A DNA stretch of 64,000 nt from Ruminococcus champanellensis 18P13 = JCM 17042 (GTDB lineage Bacteria > Bacillota > Clostridia > Oscillospirales > Ruminococcaceae). The stretch lies in contig NC_021039.1 of NCBI RefSeq assembly GCF_000210095.1, positions 1,780,471 to 1,844,470 on the forward strand. Reading direction: 5' to 3'. The position numbers and the translations under genes were made by a program. The notes under the pieces are model-generated. The model was not told the DNA's origin. It searched no databases and was given only the letters and a program-made list of their open reading frames with translations. This document shows, one piece after another, positions 18,523-26,318 of this stretch. Positions within the stretch are counted from its first letter, which is position 1, and each line of letters opens with the position of its first letter.

Positions 18523-19247
18523 TACAGATCCACCTCCCGGCTGAGCGTGCGGAACTGAAATTCACTGTACTGTGCCTGGGCATCCTTGCAGATCCGTCGG
18601 GCGATGGGCAGAGTGGTTCCATCCTTCATCAGAAAGCTGTCCCCGGATAAGCGTGCTACTTCGTAAAAATTCAAGAGCACGCCTTTCATCGGTGAAAAGA
18701 AGTACCCGAATGGCATCAGCAGCTTCTGGATCTCCGCAAAGGAAGCATACACCGTGTGGTGCTTTCCGGTTTTCATATGAAAGCGCATCCGGTGATTGCT
18801 GTATTCAGCGTAGATTACGCTGCGGCAGCGCAGGGCAGCTCCGTCCGGCAGAAGCACGGAACGGGACTGCTCGATCTGAGCGGCGTCCAGCTTGTGCAGC
18901 AGCCGTGTCACCTTTTCTGCGGTAATGGGCTTTTGCAGGTAGTCCCTGGCATTGACTGCATAGGTTTCTGCAGCGAATTCGTTGGAGGAGGTGCAGAATG
19001 CAATCTGGACAGACTGGTCAGTTTGCCGGATCTGCTCTGCCACAGCGATGCCGTTACGCCGTTCCATATAGATATCCAGTACGATCAGATCATAGGCTCC
19101 GGCAGTCCATGCATGGAGAAATGCTTCGCCGCTTGGATAGGTGTCGATCCGGTGGATGGCGTCAAACATCTGGGTCAACTGCGCCTCAAATAGGCTGGAA
19201 AGCAGCCGCAGGGCTTCTGCATCATCGTCCACCAAAGCTATATTCAC
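18522..19247 (-). CDS. LytTR-family response regulator
   Basis: A GTG start at 19247 is chosen because GGAGG lies eight bases upstream, giving 241 residues. The receiver has the acidic cluster VDDD at 6-9, phosphoacceptor Asp 58 in LIVLDIYM, and Lys 106 in YLQKPI. The C-terminal 110 residues are a LytTR domain (YAEYSNHRMRFHMKTGK, FFSPMKGVLLNFYEVARLSGDSFLMKDGTTLPIARR). LytTR proteins bind direct repeats about two helical turns apart upstream of promoters. Such a pair exists at 1277-1310, making that promoter a candidate target. It is transcribed with the kinase downstream. Confidence 0.9.
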   Translation of the reverse strand: MNIALVDDDAEALRLLSSLFEAQLTQMFDAIHRIDTYPSGEAFLHAWTAGAYDLIVLDIYMERRNGIAVAEQIRQTDQSVQIAFCTSSNEFAAETYAVNARDYLQKPITAEKVTRLLHKLDAAQIEQSRSVLLPDGAALRCRSVIYAEYSNHRMRFHMKTGKHHTVYASFAEIQKLLMPFGYFFSPMKGVLLNFYEVARLSGDSFLMKDGTTLPIARRICKDAQAQYSEFQFRTLSREVDL

Positions 19248-19286
19248 ATTCAGCACCTCCCGTCAGTCTACTGCGATTCTGTTGTT

Positions 19287-19315
19287 ATCATAGCATAGTT
19301 TCTTCTTTTTTGCAA
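19287..19315 (-). promoter_or_regulatory. Promoter of the two-component operon
   Basis: On the minus strand TTGCAA (19310-19315), 17-bp spacer, TATGAT (19287-19292). Confidence 0.6.
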
Positions 19316-19393
19316 CCGTTTCCGCCGGAGGATGCCCGGCGTACATTGCTCAGAAATGCTTTTTGGGCATTTCTATATATGCAAAACAGGTAT

Positions 19394-19422
19394 TTTACAT
19401 TTGCCCGTTGGTGGGGTATAAT
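19394..19422 (+). promoter_or_regulatory. Promoter of the small-protein/alcohol dehydrogenase operon
   Basis: TTTACA (19394-19399), 17-bp spacer, TATAAT (19417-19422), followed by GGGAGGGG of the first gene. Confidence 0.7.
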
Positions 19423-19447
19423 ACAGGTATCGGGAGGGGATCATGAA

Positions 19448-19696
19448 ATGTCGATGACAGAATTGGAGGGGCTGGAGGAATGCCTGGCGGATTTCGGATG
19501 CAGCAACCGGGAAAAAGCAGAGATTCTGCGATGTCATGCCCGCCGGGATATTCCGGGCATGATCCGGCTGCTTCGCAGGCATCGTCAGACCCTGCTGGAC
19601 AGGATCCACAAGGAAGAAGCACAAATCAGCTGCCTGGATTATCTGGTGTTTCAACTGGAAAAAGAGATCGAAACAAAGTTGCGAAAGGATGATTGA
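19448..19696 (+). CDS. Small helical protein of unknown function
   Basis: 82 residues, starting at the second ATG after GGGAGGGG; the nearer ATG at 19443 runs straight into a stop. The sequence is predicted helical, with two long amphipathic stretches (DIPGMIRLLRRHRQTLLDRIHKEEAQ and DYLVFQLEKEIETKLRK) and a small helix-turn segment with Cys residues (CLADFGCSNREKAEILRCHARR). It resembles the coiled C-terminal part of MerR-type regulators without the DNA-binding half, but no family can be named with confidence. The next gene begins one base after its stop, so the two are likely translated together. Confidence 0.65.
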   Translation: MSMTELEGLEECLADFGCSNREKAEILRCHARRDIPGMIRLLRRHRQTLLDRIHKEEAQISCLDYLVFQLEKEIETKLRKDD

Positions 19697-19697
19697 A

Positions 19698-20867
19698 ATG
19701 TTAGGAAATTTTGTTTATGCCAATCCCACAAAGCTATATTTCGGGGCGGATGCTCTGAACAGTCTGAATATGGAGCTTTCCAAGTATGGTAAAAACGTTG
19801 TGCTGGTGTACGGGGGCGGTTCGATTAAAAAGAACGGGCTGTATGATGCGGTCACTGAAATTTTGAAGGACAACGGAAAGAATGTGTCGGAGATTGCCGG
19901 CGTGATGCCCAATCCCACCATTGAAAAACTGTACGAGGGCATGGAGATTGCCAGAAATGCAAAGGTGGATCTGATCCTTGCGGTGGGAGGCGGCTCTGTG
20001 TGTGACTATGCGAAAGCCCTGTCCGTATCTGTCAATTGTCCGGAGGATCCCTGGGAGAAATACTATATCAAGTTTGATGAGCCGACCTGTGAAACCATTC
20101 CGGTGGGCTGCGTGCTGACTATGGCTGGCACCGGCTCGGAGATGAACGCCGGTGCGGTTATCACCAATCACAAGGCAAAGCTGAAAATTGGTCATGTGTT
20201 TGCGGACGAGAAGATCATGCCCCGGTTTTCAATCCTCAACCCCAACTACACCATGACCCTGCCGAAGTATCAGATGTGTGCAGGTATCTACGACATTTTC
20301 AATCACATTTGCGAGCAGTATTTTTCCGGCACGGATGACAACACCAGTGATTATATCAGTGAGGGACTGATGCAGTCCCTGATCCATTCCAGCCGGATCG
20401 CCAATGCGAACCCTCAGGATTATGAGGCACGGTCCAATATTATGTGGACGGCAACCTGGGCGCTGAATACGCTTGTGGCAAAGGGGAAGTCCACGGACTG
20501 GATGGTGCATATGCTGGGTCAGGCGGTAGGCGCAGTGACGGATGCTACCCACGGCATGACCCTTGCGGCAGTTTCCTTGGCGTACTACCATTATATCCTG
20601 GAGGCAGGACTGCCCAAGTTCGTGCGCTTTGCAGAAAATGTATGGCATGTGGATCCGGCAGGAAAGACGGACAAGGAAATTGCCCTTGCAGGTCTGGCGG
20701 CAATGGAAAGCTGGATGCAGGAGCTGGGACTTGCGATGCATCTGAGAGAGCTGGGTGCGACCGATGACATGATCGAGGATATGGTAAACGCCACATTGAT
20801 CCTGGATGGAGGCTACCGGATTCTCACCAAGGAGGATATCAGAAAGATTCTACAGACATCCATGTGA
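19698..20867 (+). CDS. Iron-containing alcohol dehydrogenase (YqhD/BdhA type)
   Basis: 389 residues, starting at ATG 19698 after AAAGGATG. Group III NAD(P)H-dependent alcohol/aldehyde reductase: nucleotide-binding GGGS at 97-100, and the metal ligands of the family are visible as D199, H203, H271 and H285 (IYDIFNHICEQ and HMLGQAVGAVTDATHG). It reduces aldehydes such as butyraldehyde to alcohols in fermentation, or detoxifies them. It is co-transcribed with the 82-residue protein. The flavodoxin-like pseudogene starts 11 bases downstream, so the operon once encoded three redox-related products. Confidence 0.9.
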   Translation: MLGNFVYANPTKLYFGADALNSLNMELSKYGKNVVLVYGGGSIKKNGLYDAVTEILKDNGKNVSEIAGVMPNPTIEKLYEGMEIARNAKVDLILAVGGGSVCDYAKALSVSVNCPEDPWEKYYIKFDEPTCETIPVGCVLTMAGTGSEMNAGAVITNHKAKLKIGHVFADEKIMPRFSILNPNYTMTLPKYQMCAGIYDIFNHICEQYFSGTDDNTSDYISEGLMQSLIHSSRIANANPQDYEARSNIMWTATWALNTLVAKGKSTDWMVHMLGQAVGAVTDATHGMTLAAVSLAYYHYILEAGLPKFVRFAENVWHVDPAGKTDKEIALAGLAAMESWMQELGLAMHLRELGATDDMIEDMVNATLILDGGYRILTKEDIRKILQTSM

Positions 20868-20878
20868 GGTGAAGACTT

Positions 20879-21535
20879 ATGACAAAAAAACTATGCAGCG
20901 CTTGCCTGATGCTTTTGATGGTGTTTTCCTTTGCATCCTGCCAGAGCGGGAATGGGGAAGGCACCGCCTCTACAGCACAGACCACACAGGCCGTACAGAC
21001 AAAGGCGGCTTCTACAGAGACGGAACCGGAGCCTGAAACGACCCGGAGTACGGAAAAAACGGCGGTGGTGTATTTCTCTGCAACCGGCAATACGGGAAAG
21101 GCTGCACAGCTTCTGGCGGAGGAAACCGGGGGAGATCTGTTTGAAATCCAGCCCAAGGATCCCTATACGGAGGCGGATCTGGACTATAACTAGGATGACT
21201 GCCGGGCAAACCGGGAGCAGCAGGATACGGCGGCAAGACCGGAGATTGGCAACGATTTGTCGGCGGTGGAATCCTATGACGTGCTGTATCTGGGGTATCC
21301 CATCTGGTGGGGTACCCATCCCCGTATCATTGAAATCTTCCTGGACAGCTATGATCTGTCCGGCGCACAGGTGTACACCTTCTGTACCTCCGGCGGCAGC
21401 ACCATCGAGAAAAGCGTGGGCGAATTGCAGAGCATGTATGCCAAGCTGCACATTGTGGAGGGAAAACGGCTGAACGGTGCTTCCGGGGAAGATATCCGGA
21501 CGTAGCTGGATGAACGCGTCATTCCATCTCGGTAA
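20879..21535 (+). pseudogene. Flavodoxin-like lipoprotein, broken by two in-frame TAG codons
   Basis: The frame starts after GAGGTGAAGACTT with a lipoprotein signal (lipobox FASC, Cys 21), a Thr/Glu-rich linker, then the FMN-binding start of a flavodoxin (AVVYFSATGNTGKAAQLLAEE). TAG at 21191-21193 interrupts it after DLDYN. The same frame then continues with clear flavodoxin sequence (YDVLYLGYPIWWGTHPRIIEIFLDSYDLSG, TFCTSGGS) until a second TAG at 21503-21505, where the family usually has Trp, and a TAA at 21533. No frameshift is needed. TAG is an ordinary stop for three other genes here, so nonsense mutation is more likely than recoding. A short N-terminal lipoprotein may still be made. Confidence 0.75.
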
Positions 21536-21538
21536 TAT

Positions 21539-21569
21539 AAAAGCGGCGTTCTGAATGAACGCCGCTTTT
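21539..21569. terminator. Bidirectional intrinsic terminator
   Basis: AAAAGCGGCGTTC and GAACGCCGCTTTT form a 13-bp stem with a five-base loop, flanked by A and T runs. It lies between the flavodoxin pseudogene and the convergent GH31 gene and can serve both. Confidence 0.9.
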
Positions 21570-21580
21570 GCATATTCCAA

Positions 21581-23560
21581 TCAAAGAGTCGTGACAGAAA
21601 GGCTTGTTTCCGGCTCCGGGGAAAAGCCATTGTCTGCATACAGCTCATAGGTGCAGCCGGGGTAGCCCAGCAACTGCAAAGCAGAATGATCGATGCAGTC
21701 AGTGTTCCGGGCAGGTCTTCCGAAGGGAATCGCCTTTTGCTGACGGATAAAGAATACCAATTCCTCCAGGGCAACGTCCACGTAATGATGCCCCTTCGGC
21801 AGGATTTCCGTATGGATCTGATCCCAGGTCTGCATTCTCACCAGCATCATCTCCTCCGGCAGGTATACATACCGCCCCCTTGCATTCTGCTTGTATACGG
21901 GGGCGATCATCAGTTCATCGCCGATCAGCAGTTGATCCTCCGTCTCCTTTGCCATGTGATCCGCCGGGAAGTCGAACGCCAGCGGCTTGAACATCATATC
22001 GTCCCTTAGGGCGGCTTTCAGAAATTCACTGTACAGATAGGGGATCAGGCAGTAGCGGATCTTGACCATTTCCCCCGCAGCATGCAGGGTATCAAATCGG
22101 TATAGCTCCTGCATGCGGGTACCGTTGGCAGAGTGATTCCGGAACAGGGGAGTAAACAGGGCATATTGCAGCCAACGGAGCATCAGATCTTCCGTTGTAT
22201 CGCTTCCAAAGCCACCTGTGTCCGATCCGGTAAACAGGAATCCAGCCATATTGAGTCCGGGTAGCTGCTGCATGGACTGGAGAATGTGGGACCACCAAGA
22301 CTTGTTATCCCCCTGCCAGATACCTCCGTATCGGTGTGCGCCGATGTAGGAGGAACGGGAGAAGAACAGGGTTCGCTTGTCCGGGCAGATCTCCCGGAGT
22401 GCCTCATATGCGGAGCGGGTCATATTCATGCCATAGAGATTGTGCACATCGCTGTGCTTGACCATCTTTCCCGCTACGTTGTGATAGAATTTGTCGTAGT
22501 CTCCCTTGTTGCCGTTGAGCCCTGCTACCATGCCGGTAAAGGCGAAGTATTCGTCAATTCCCATATTGCCGGCAGTCAGCCTCTGAATCTCGCTGCAGGT
22601 TTCCGCAAGCCGATCCTCCGTGTAGAAAATTGCCGGTTCGTTCATATCGTTCCAGAAGCCCTCAATGCCCAGGTCAGTCAGGACTGCATACTTTTTTCCG
22701 AACCAGTCCCGTGCTTCCGGCTGCAAAAAATCCGGGAAATGCACACGCCCGGGCCATACCGCCCCGACGAAATCCTTACCCTCTGCGTTCTTGCAGAAGT
22801 AATTGTGAGCTACTCCTTCCTGGTATACATCGTAGCCTGTTTCGATCTTCACACCTGCGTCAATGATGGGTACCAGCCGGATGCCCTGTGTCCGCATATC
22901 CTGTACCAGCTTTCCCAGATCCGGGAAACGCTTCGGATCTACAGTGAAATCCTTATACCGCTCCATGTAGTCAATGTCTAGGTAAATGCTGTCAAGTGGA
23001 ATGCCGGCAGCCTGATACTGCTGCGCCACCTGCCGCACGTCCTGCTCATTTTGATAACCCCAGCGGCTCTGACCGTAGCCAAATGCCCAGAAGGGCGGAA
23101 CGTAGCTTCTGCCGATGAGCTGTCGGAACTGCTTGACAATGTGTTTTTCGTCCTGACCGGTGATGATGTAAACTGTCAGGTCATTTTTTTCTGCCCGGAT
23201 CTGCATCCGATTGCCGTGGGTATAGCCGATGTCGAATTCCATTCTGCCCGGATTGTCGAAGAATGCGCCGAAGGTCTGCCTGCCGCTGATGAGAATGAAA
23301 TTGTGCGCACCGTACAGAGAACGGGTGTCCTCCTGGTGGTTGGGATTGTCGGAATTCCAGCTTACATACTGCCAGCCCCGCTTGTTGATACCCCGGATCT
23401 GCTCACCCAGACCATACACAATGTCCTCGTTCTGCAGAGGATAGGTGAAGGTGCCTTTGCTGTCGGTTTCAAAAAAGGGCAGTTGTTCAGTGGATGGGGG
23501 AATGTCCGTTACCACTGCGTTGGTGGGAAAGGGAGTTCCGTATAGATACTTCCGGATCAT
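21581..23560 (-). CDS. GH31 family glycosidase (alpha-glucosidase-like)
   Basis: 659 residues from ATG 23560, preferred because AAGGAG lies seven bases upstream. The GH31 barrel is complete: nucleophile D305 in GFWNDMNEPAIF, acid/base D418 in GGIWQGDNKSWW, plus SRSSYIGAHRYGG and FRNHSANGTRMQELYRF. A beta-sandwich precedes (1-150) and beta domains follow. There is no signal peptide, so it hydrolyses alpha-linked oligosaccharides inside the cell. The exact specificity (alpha-1,4- or 1,6-glucosides, or alpha-xylosides) cannot be told. It is divergent from an AraC regulator 123 bp away, its probable controller. Confidence 0.9.
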   Translation of the reverse strand: MIRKYLYGTPFPTNAVVTDIPPSTEQLPFFETDSKGTFTYPLQNEDIVYGLGEQIRGINKRGWQYVSWNSDNPNHQEDTRSLYGAHNFILISGRQTFGAFFDNPGRMEFDIGYTHGNRMQIRAEKNDLTVYIITGQDEKHIVKQFRQLIGRSYVPPFWAFGYGQSRWGYQNEQDVRQVAQQYQAAGIPLDSIYLDIDYMERYKDFTVDPKRFPDLGKLVQDMRTQGIRLVPIIDAGVKIETGYDVYQEGVAHNYFCKNAEGKDFVGAVWPGRVHFPDFLQPEARDWFGKKYAVLTDLGIEGFWNDMNEPAIFYTEDRLAETCSEIQRLTAGNMGIDEYFAFTGMVAGLNGNKGDYDKFYHNVAGKMVKHSDVHNLYGMNMTRSAYEALREICPDKRTLFFSRSSYIGAHRYGGIWQGDNKSWWSHILQSMQQLPGLNMAGFLFTGSDTGGFGSDTTEDLMLRWLQYALFTPLFRNHSANGTRMQELYRFDTLHAAGEMVKIRYCLIPYLYSEFLKAALRDDMMFKPLAFDFPADHMAKETEDQLLIGDELMIAPVYKQNARGRYVYLPEEMMLVRMQTWDQIHTEILPKGHHYVDVALEELVFFIRQQKAIPFGRPARNTDCIDHSALQLLGYPGCTYELYADNGFSPEPETSLSVTTL

Positions 23561-23579
23561 AAAACCACTCCTTTTAGGG

Positions 23580-23608
23580 TTGCGGATTTGCTTTCTGTAT
23601 GATATAAT
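23580..23608 (+). promoter_or_regulatory. Promoter toward the AraC gene
   Basis: TTGCGG (23580-23585), 17-bp spacer, TATAAT (23603-23608), within the 123-bp divergent region between the GH31 and AraC genes. Confidence 0.55.
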
Positions 23609-23683
23609 ACGATAAAGCATCGGAAAAAGCTATTGATATTCTACCGTATTCTGATACGATCCTATTTTTTGAGGTGAGATTGC

Positions 23684-24559
23684 ATGCAGCATCCGGATAC
23701 CAGGGAAAACCGGATTCATTCTTCCAGCGCCAAGCCCTTCAGCTATTATGAATGTGTGATCCCGGATTACTTCAACTGTGTGCCCATGCATTGGCACCGG
23801 GAGTTTGAACTGAATTATATCCGGGAGGGGGCGGCAGAGTTTATTTGCGGGGAGGAGAAATTTACTTCTGCCAAGGGAGATATCATTCTGACACAGCCCA
23901 ATGTGCTGCATTCGATTTATCCTTGCCCCGGCACCCGGCAGGTATACGATACCCTGGTGTTCAGCCCGGCATTGTTGGGCGGATCGGATGCAGACCGGTA
24001 CAACAGCGCTTGCATCCAGCCTCTGGTGACCGGCAGTATGCGGATACCCACCCGGATTACATCGACCCACCCTTATTATAACGCTCTGCAAAGCATGACC
24101 GAGCAGATCTTTTCCTGTGCCAGAGGGGATACGCCCCAGTTGGATATGCTGCTGCGCAGTGAGATGCTTCGTTTGTTCTGGCTGTTGGAAACGGAGGCGG
24201 AGAGTCCGCCCCATGTGGGTGCTTCCGGTGAGAATATTCGCCCGGCTCTGGAATACATAGCAGCACATTTCAGAGAACCGATCACCATTGCGCAGCTTGC
24301 TGCATCGGTGCATTTGAGTGAAAGCTATTTTATGAACCAATTCCGCAGACATGTGGGGCTGAGTGCGGTGGAGTATATGACGCATTTTCGGATTGATGTG
24401 GCATGCAAGGCATTGAAGCAGACCAAATGTAGTGTTCTGGAAATCGCCCTGGACTGTGGGTTTCGGAATCTCTCTAATTTTAACCGGCATTTTCGGAGCA
24501 TTGTGGGCTGTTCTCCGACAGAATACAGAAAAAAGAATGGGTGCGCAGCATCCATGTAA
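23684..24559 (+). CDS. AraC-family transcriptional regulator
   Basis: 291 residues, ATG preceded by GAGGTGAG. The N-terminal cupin-type sensor is recognisable (MHWHREFELNYIREGAAEFICGEEKFTSAKGDIILTQPNVLHSI, with the HWHREFE motif). Two helix-turn-helix units occupy about residues 190-285 (ITIAQLAASVHLSESYFMNQFRR; SVLEIALDCGFRNLSNFNRHFR). It is divergent from the GH31 gene, which points to local control of oligosaccharide use. The effector sugar is unknown. Confidence 0.9.
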   Translation: MQHPDTRENRIHSSSAKPFSYYECVIPDYFNCVPMHWHREFELNYIREGAAEFICGEEKFTSAKGDIILTQPNVLHSIYPCPGTRQVYDTLVFSPALLGGSDADRYNSACIQPLVTGSMRIPTRITSTHPYYNALQSMTEQIFSCARGDTPQLDMLLRSEMLRLFWLLETEAESPPHVGASGENIRPALEYIAAHFREPITIAQLAASVHLSESYFMNQFRRHVGLSAVEYMTHFRIDVACKALKQTKCSVLEIALDCGFRNLSNFNRHFRSIVGCSPTEYRKKNGCAASM

Positions 24560-24590
24560 AAATTACTGTATGTAATTTGTGATGAAGCTA

Positions 24591-24636
24591 TTGCATTTTT
24601 ACAAATGGTATGGTATAATTAGATCACAATCCAATC
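24591..24636 (+). promoter_or_regulatory. Promoter of the TetR gene with the shared start-site box
   Basis: TTGCAT (24591-24596), 17-bp spacer, TATAAT (24614-24619), then TAGATCACAATCCAATC (24620-24636). From the -10 on, 23 bases are identical to the giant-gene promoter at 9602-9624. It is a candidate operator for the TetR-type protein encoded just downstream. Confidence 0.7.
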
Positions 24637-24648
24637 AAGAAGAAAGCG

Positions 24649-25350
24649 GTGTTGAAAATAGCAAGAAGGTATGATAAAGAGAACGCCAAAAGAAGGATTC
24701 TTTCTGTATGCGTTCGTCTGTTTATTGAAAAGGGGTACAGCCGAACCACCAATGCAGAGATCCTCCGACTGGCTGATGTAACCAACGGTACATTCTACAA
24801 TATTTTTCACTCCAAGGACGGCATACTGCTGGAGCTGACAGAATTTATGTTCTCAAACCAGTTTGGTATTGCCAATCAGCTGGCAGGGGAGCATGCAGAC
24901 CCTATTTTGCTGTATGCCCTGGAAACCTCTATCCAGATCACTCTGACAGAGTTGAATGAAAACCTCCGGGAGATCTACACGGAAGCCTATACAGATCCCC
25001 AGGTGGCTGAGTTTATTCACCGGAAAACAGCGGTGGAACTGTATCGGATCTTCGGGAGCTATCTGCCCCAGTGCAGGGAAGCGGATTTCTTTGAGCTGGA
25101 GATCGGAACGGCTGGGATCATGCGGGCATACATGACCAAGCAGTGCGACTGCTATTTTACGCTAAAACGCAAATTAAAGCGATTCCTGACCATGAGTCTG
25201 GGTGCTTACAATGTGCCGAAGGAAAAGCAGGAAGAAGTGATCTCACAGGTCTTGCAGATGGATATTACTGCAACGGCAAATGCAGTAATGCAGCGCCTGT
25301 TCGCCGCACTGGAAATGAAATATGACTTTGTATTGGCTGAGCAACAGTAG
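24649..25350 (+). CDS. TetR/AcrR-family transcriptional regulator
   Basis: A GTG start is used (a TTG follows immediately), giving 233 residues; the ribosome binding site is weak (AAGAAAG). The first 55 residues are a TetR helix-turn-helix (AKRRILSVCVRLFIEKGYSRTTNAEILRLADVTNGTFYNIFHSKDGIL). The rest is an all-helical ligand-binding domain of unknown ligand. The promoter carries a 23-bp sequence also found at the promoter of the giant surface protein gene 15 kb away, so this regulator may control both. The gene ends with TAG, which matters for judging the amber codons in the flavodoxin pseudogene. Confidence 0.88.
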   Translation: MLKIARRYDKENAKRRILSVCVRLFIEKGYSRTTNAEILRLADVTNGTFYNIFHSKDGILLELTEFMFSNQFGIANQLAGEHADPILLYALETSIQITLTELNENLREIYTEAYTDPQVAEFIHRKTAVELYRIFGSYLPQCREADFFELEIGTAGIMRAYMTKQCDCYFTLKRKLKRFLTMSLGAYNVPKEKQEEVISQVLQMDITATANAVMQRLFAALEMKYDFVLAEQQ

Positions 25351-25550
25351 GCGGAGTGTGGAATACTGATGCCAATGGCAGACTGGTCTTGCTGAGGCTT
25401 TTGTTGTATTCCAGCGGCGTTGTGCCATCGGTATCATCACTTTCAAGATGTGGAAGCGATGACGATCAGAGTCCCTACGCCGATTTGTGGTTTGGCATTA
25501 CGGTACTGTTCCCAATACGGCGTCCATTTTGTTTTTGACTATAACAAGAA
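25351..25550. other. Intergenic stretch without a recognisable gene
   Basis: About 200 bp between the TetR gene and a terminator hairpin. Short open frames exist on both strands, but none has a ribosome binding site or recognisable protein. It may be decayed coding sequence; no origin can be named. Confidence 0.5.
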
Positions 25551-25587
25551 AACCCCTTAAGAGGCTTTTCACGCTCTTAAGGGGTTA
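25551..25587 (-). terminator. Strong intrinsic terminator
   Basis: AACCCCTTAAGAG and CTCTTAAGGGGTT form a perfect 13-bp stem. On the minus strand it is followed by TTTTCTTG, after the hibernation factor gene; on the plus strand by a weaker ATTTC. Confidence 0.9.
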
Positions 25588-25658
25588 TTTCAATCGTATT
25601 ACCTGTTTAACAGGTGGATTGGATTAGCATCGCATAATTCGTAGACCGGATGCATAAT

Positions 25659-26186
25659 TTATTCGATGGAAGGCTCCAGAACGGCGTAGTTTCCGTCATC
25701 ACGGCGGTAAACCACATTCACTGCGCCGGTTGCACCATTGCAGAACATGAAGAACGCATGCCCCAGCATGTTCATCTGCAGGATGGCTTCGTCCACGCTC
25801 ATAGGACGCATCTTAAAGGTCTTGTGTTTGATGATCTCGTAGGAAGCCTGCTCTTCTACCGCATCCATGGGCAGATCCCGGAATGCGCCTTCCTTGATGC
25901 GCTTGCCCAGCTTGCTCTTATTTTTGCAGATCTGGCGAATAATCTTGTCAATCGCCGCATCCAGTGCATCGTTTTTATCCAATGCAGTCTGCTCTGCGCG
26001 ATAGATCATGCTGCCTGCCTTTACAGTCAACTCCAGTACGATCAGATTCTTCTGCTCGGACAGGGTGATCTTTGCGTCTGCGTCGCCTTCAAAAAAGCGA
26101 TCCAGTTTAGCGGAGAGCTTCCCTTCTGCATATGTGGAAAAGCTCTGGGCGATCTGCATTTTCTTTGCTGTTACGATAAGTTTCAA
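25659..26186 (-). CDS. hpf: Ribosome hibernation-promoting factor, long form
   Basis: 175 residues, the length of the long HPF/RaiA form of Gram-positive bacteria. The N-terminal RaiA domain (MKLIVTAKKMQIAQSFSTYAEGKLSAKLDRFF) binds the decoding region of the ribosome. The C-terminal domain (about 118-175, FKMRPMSVDEAILQMNMLGHAFFMFCN, ending in a YRRDDGNYAVLEP motif) mediates dimerisation into inactive 100S ribosomes. Translation begins at TTG, with GGAGG eight bases upstream. It has its own promoter and terminator, so it is a single-gene unit, expected to respond to starvation. Confidence 0.95.
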   Translation of the reverse strand: MKLIVTAKKMQIAQSFSTYAEGKLSAKLDRFFEGDADAKITLSEQKNLIVLELTVKAGSMIYRAEQTALDKNDALDAAIDKIIRQICKNKSKLGKRIKEGAFRDLPMDAVEEQASYEIIKHKTFKMRPMSVDEAILQMNMLGHAFFMFCNGATGAVNVVYRRDDGNYAVLEPSIE

Positions 26187-26247
26187 TTGTCATTCCTCCT
26201 CTGGAATGCCGCTGTACAGAACAGCCAGCCTTCCTTGTGATGTATAT

Positions 26248-26276
26248 AGTATAGCATATAGTGATAAAAAAATCAA
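26248..26276 (-). promoter_or_regulatory. Promoter of the hibernation factor gene
   Basis: On the minus strand TTGATT (26271-26276), 17-bp spacer, TATACT (26248-26253). Confidence 0.7.
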
Positions 26277-26318
26277 GCCGTTAAGCGAATTTTCTTGCAG
26301 TTTTCACAAAAGAGACGA

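Noticed and set aside
20879..21535. TAG recoding (pyrrolysine or suppressor) in the flavodoxin gene
   Set aside because: TAG ends at least three ordinary genes in this window and no suppressor system is seen, so mutation is the simpler reading. Kept only as a test in the findings.
25356..25538. A 60-codon frame after the TetR gene
   Set aside because: No ribosome binding site, no recognisable features, and it ends shortly before a terminator.
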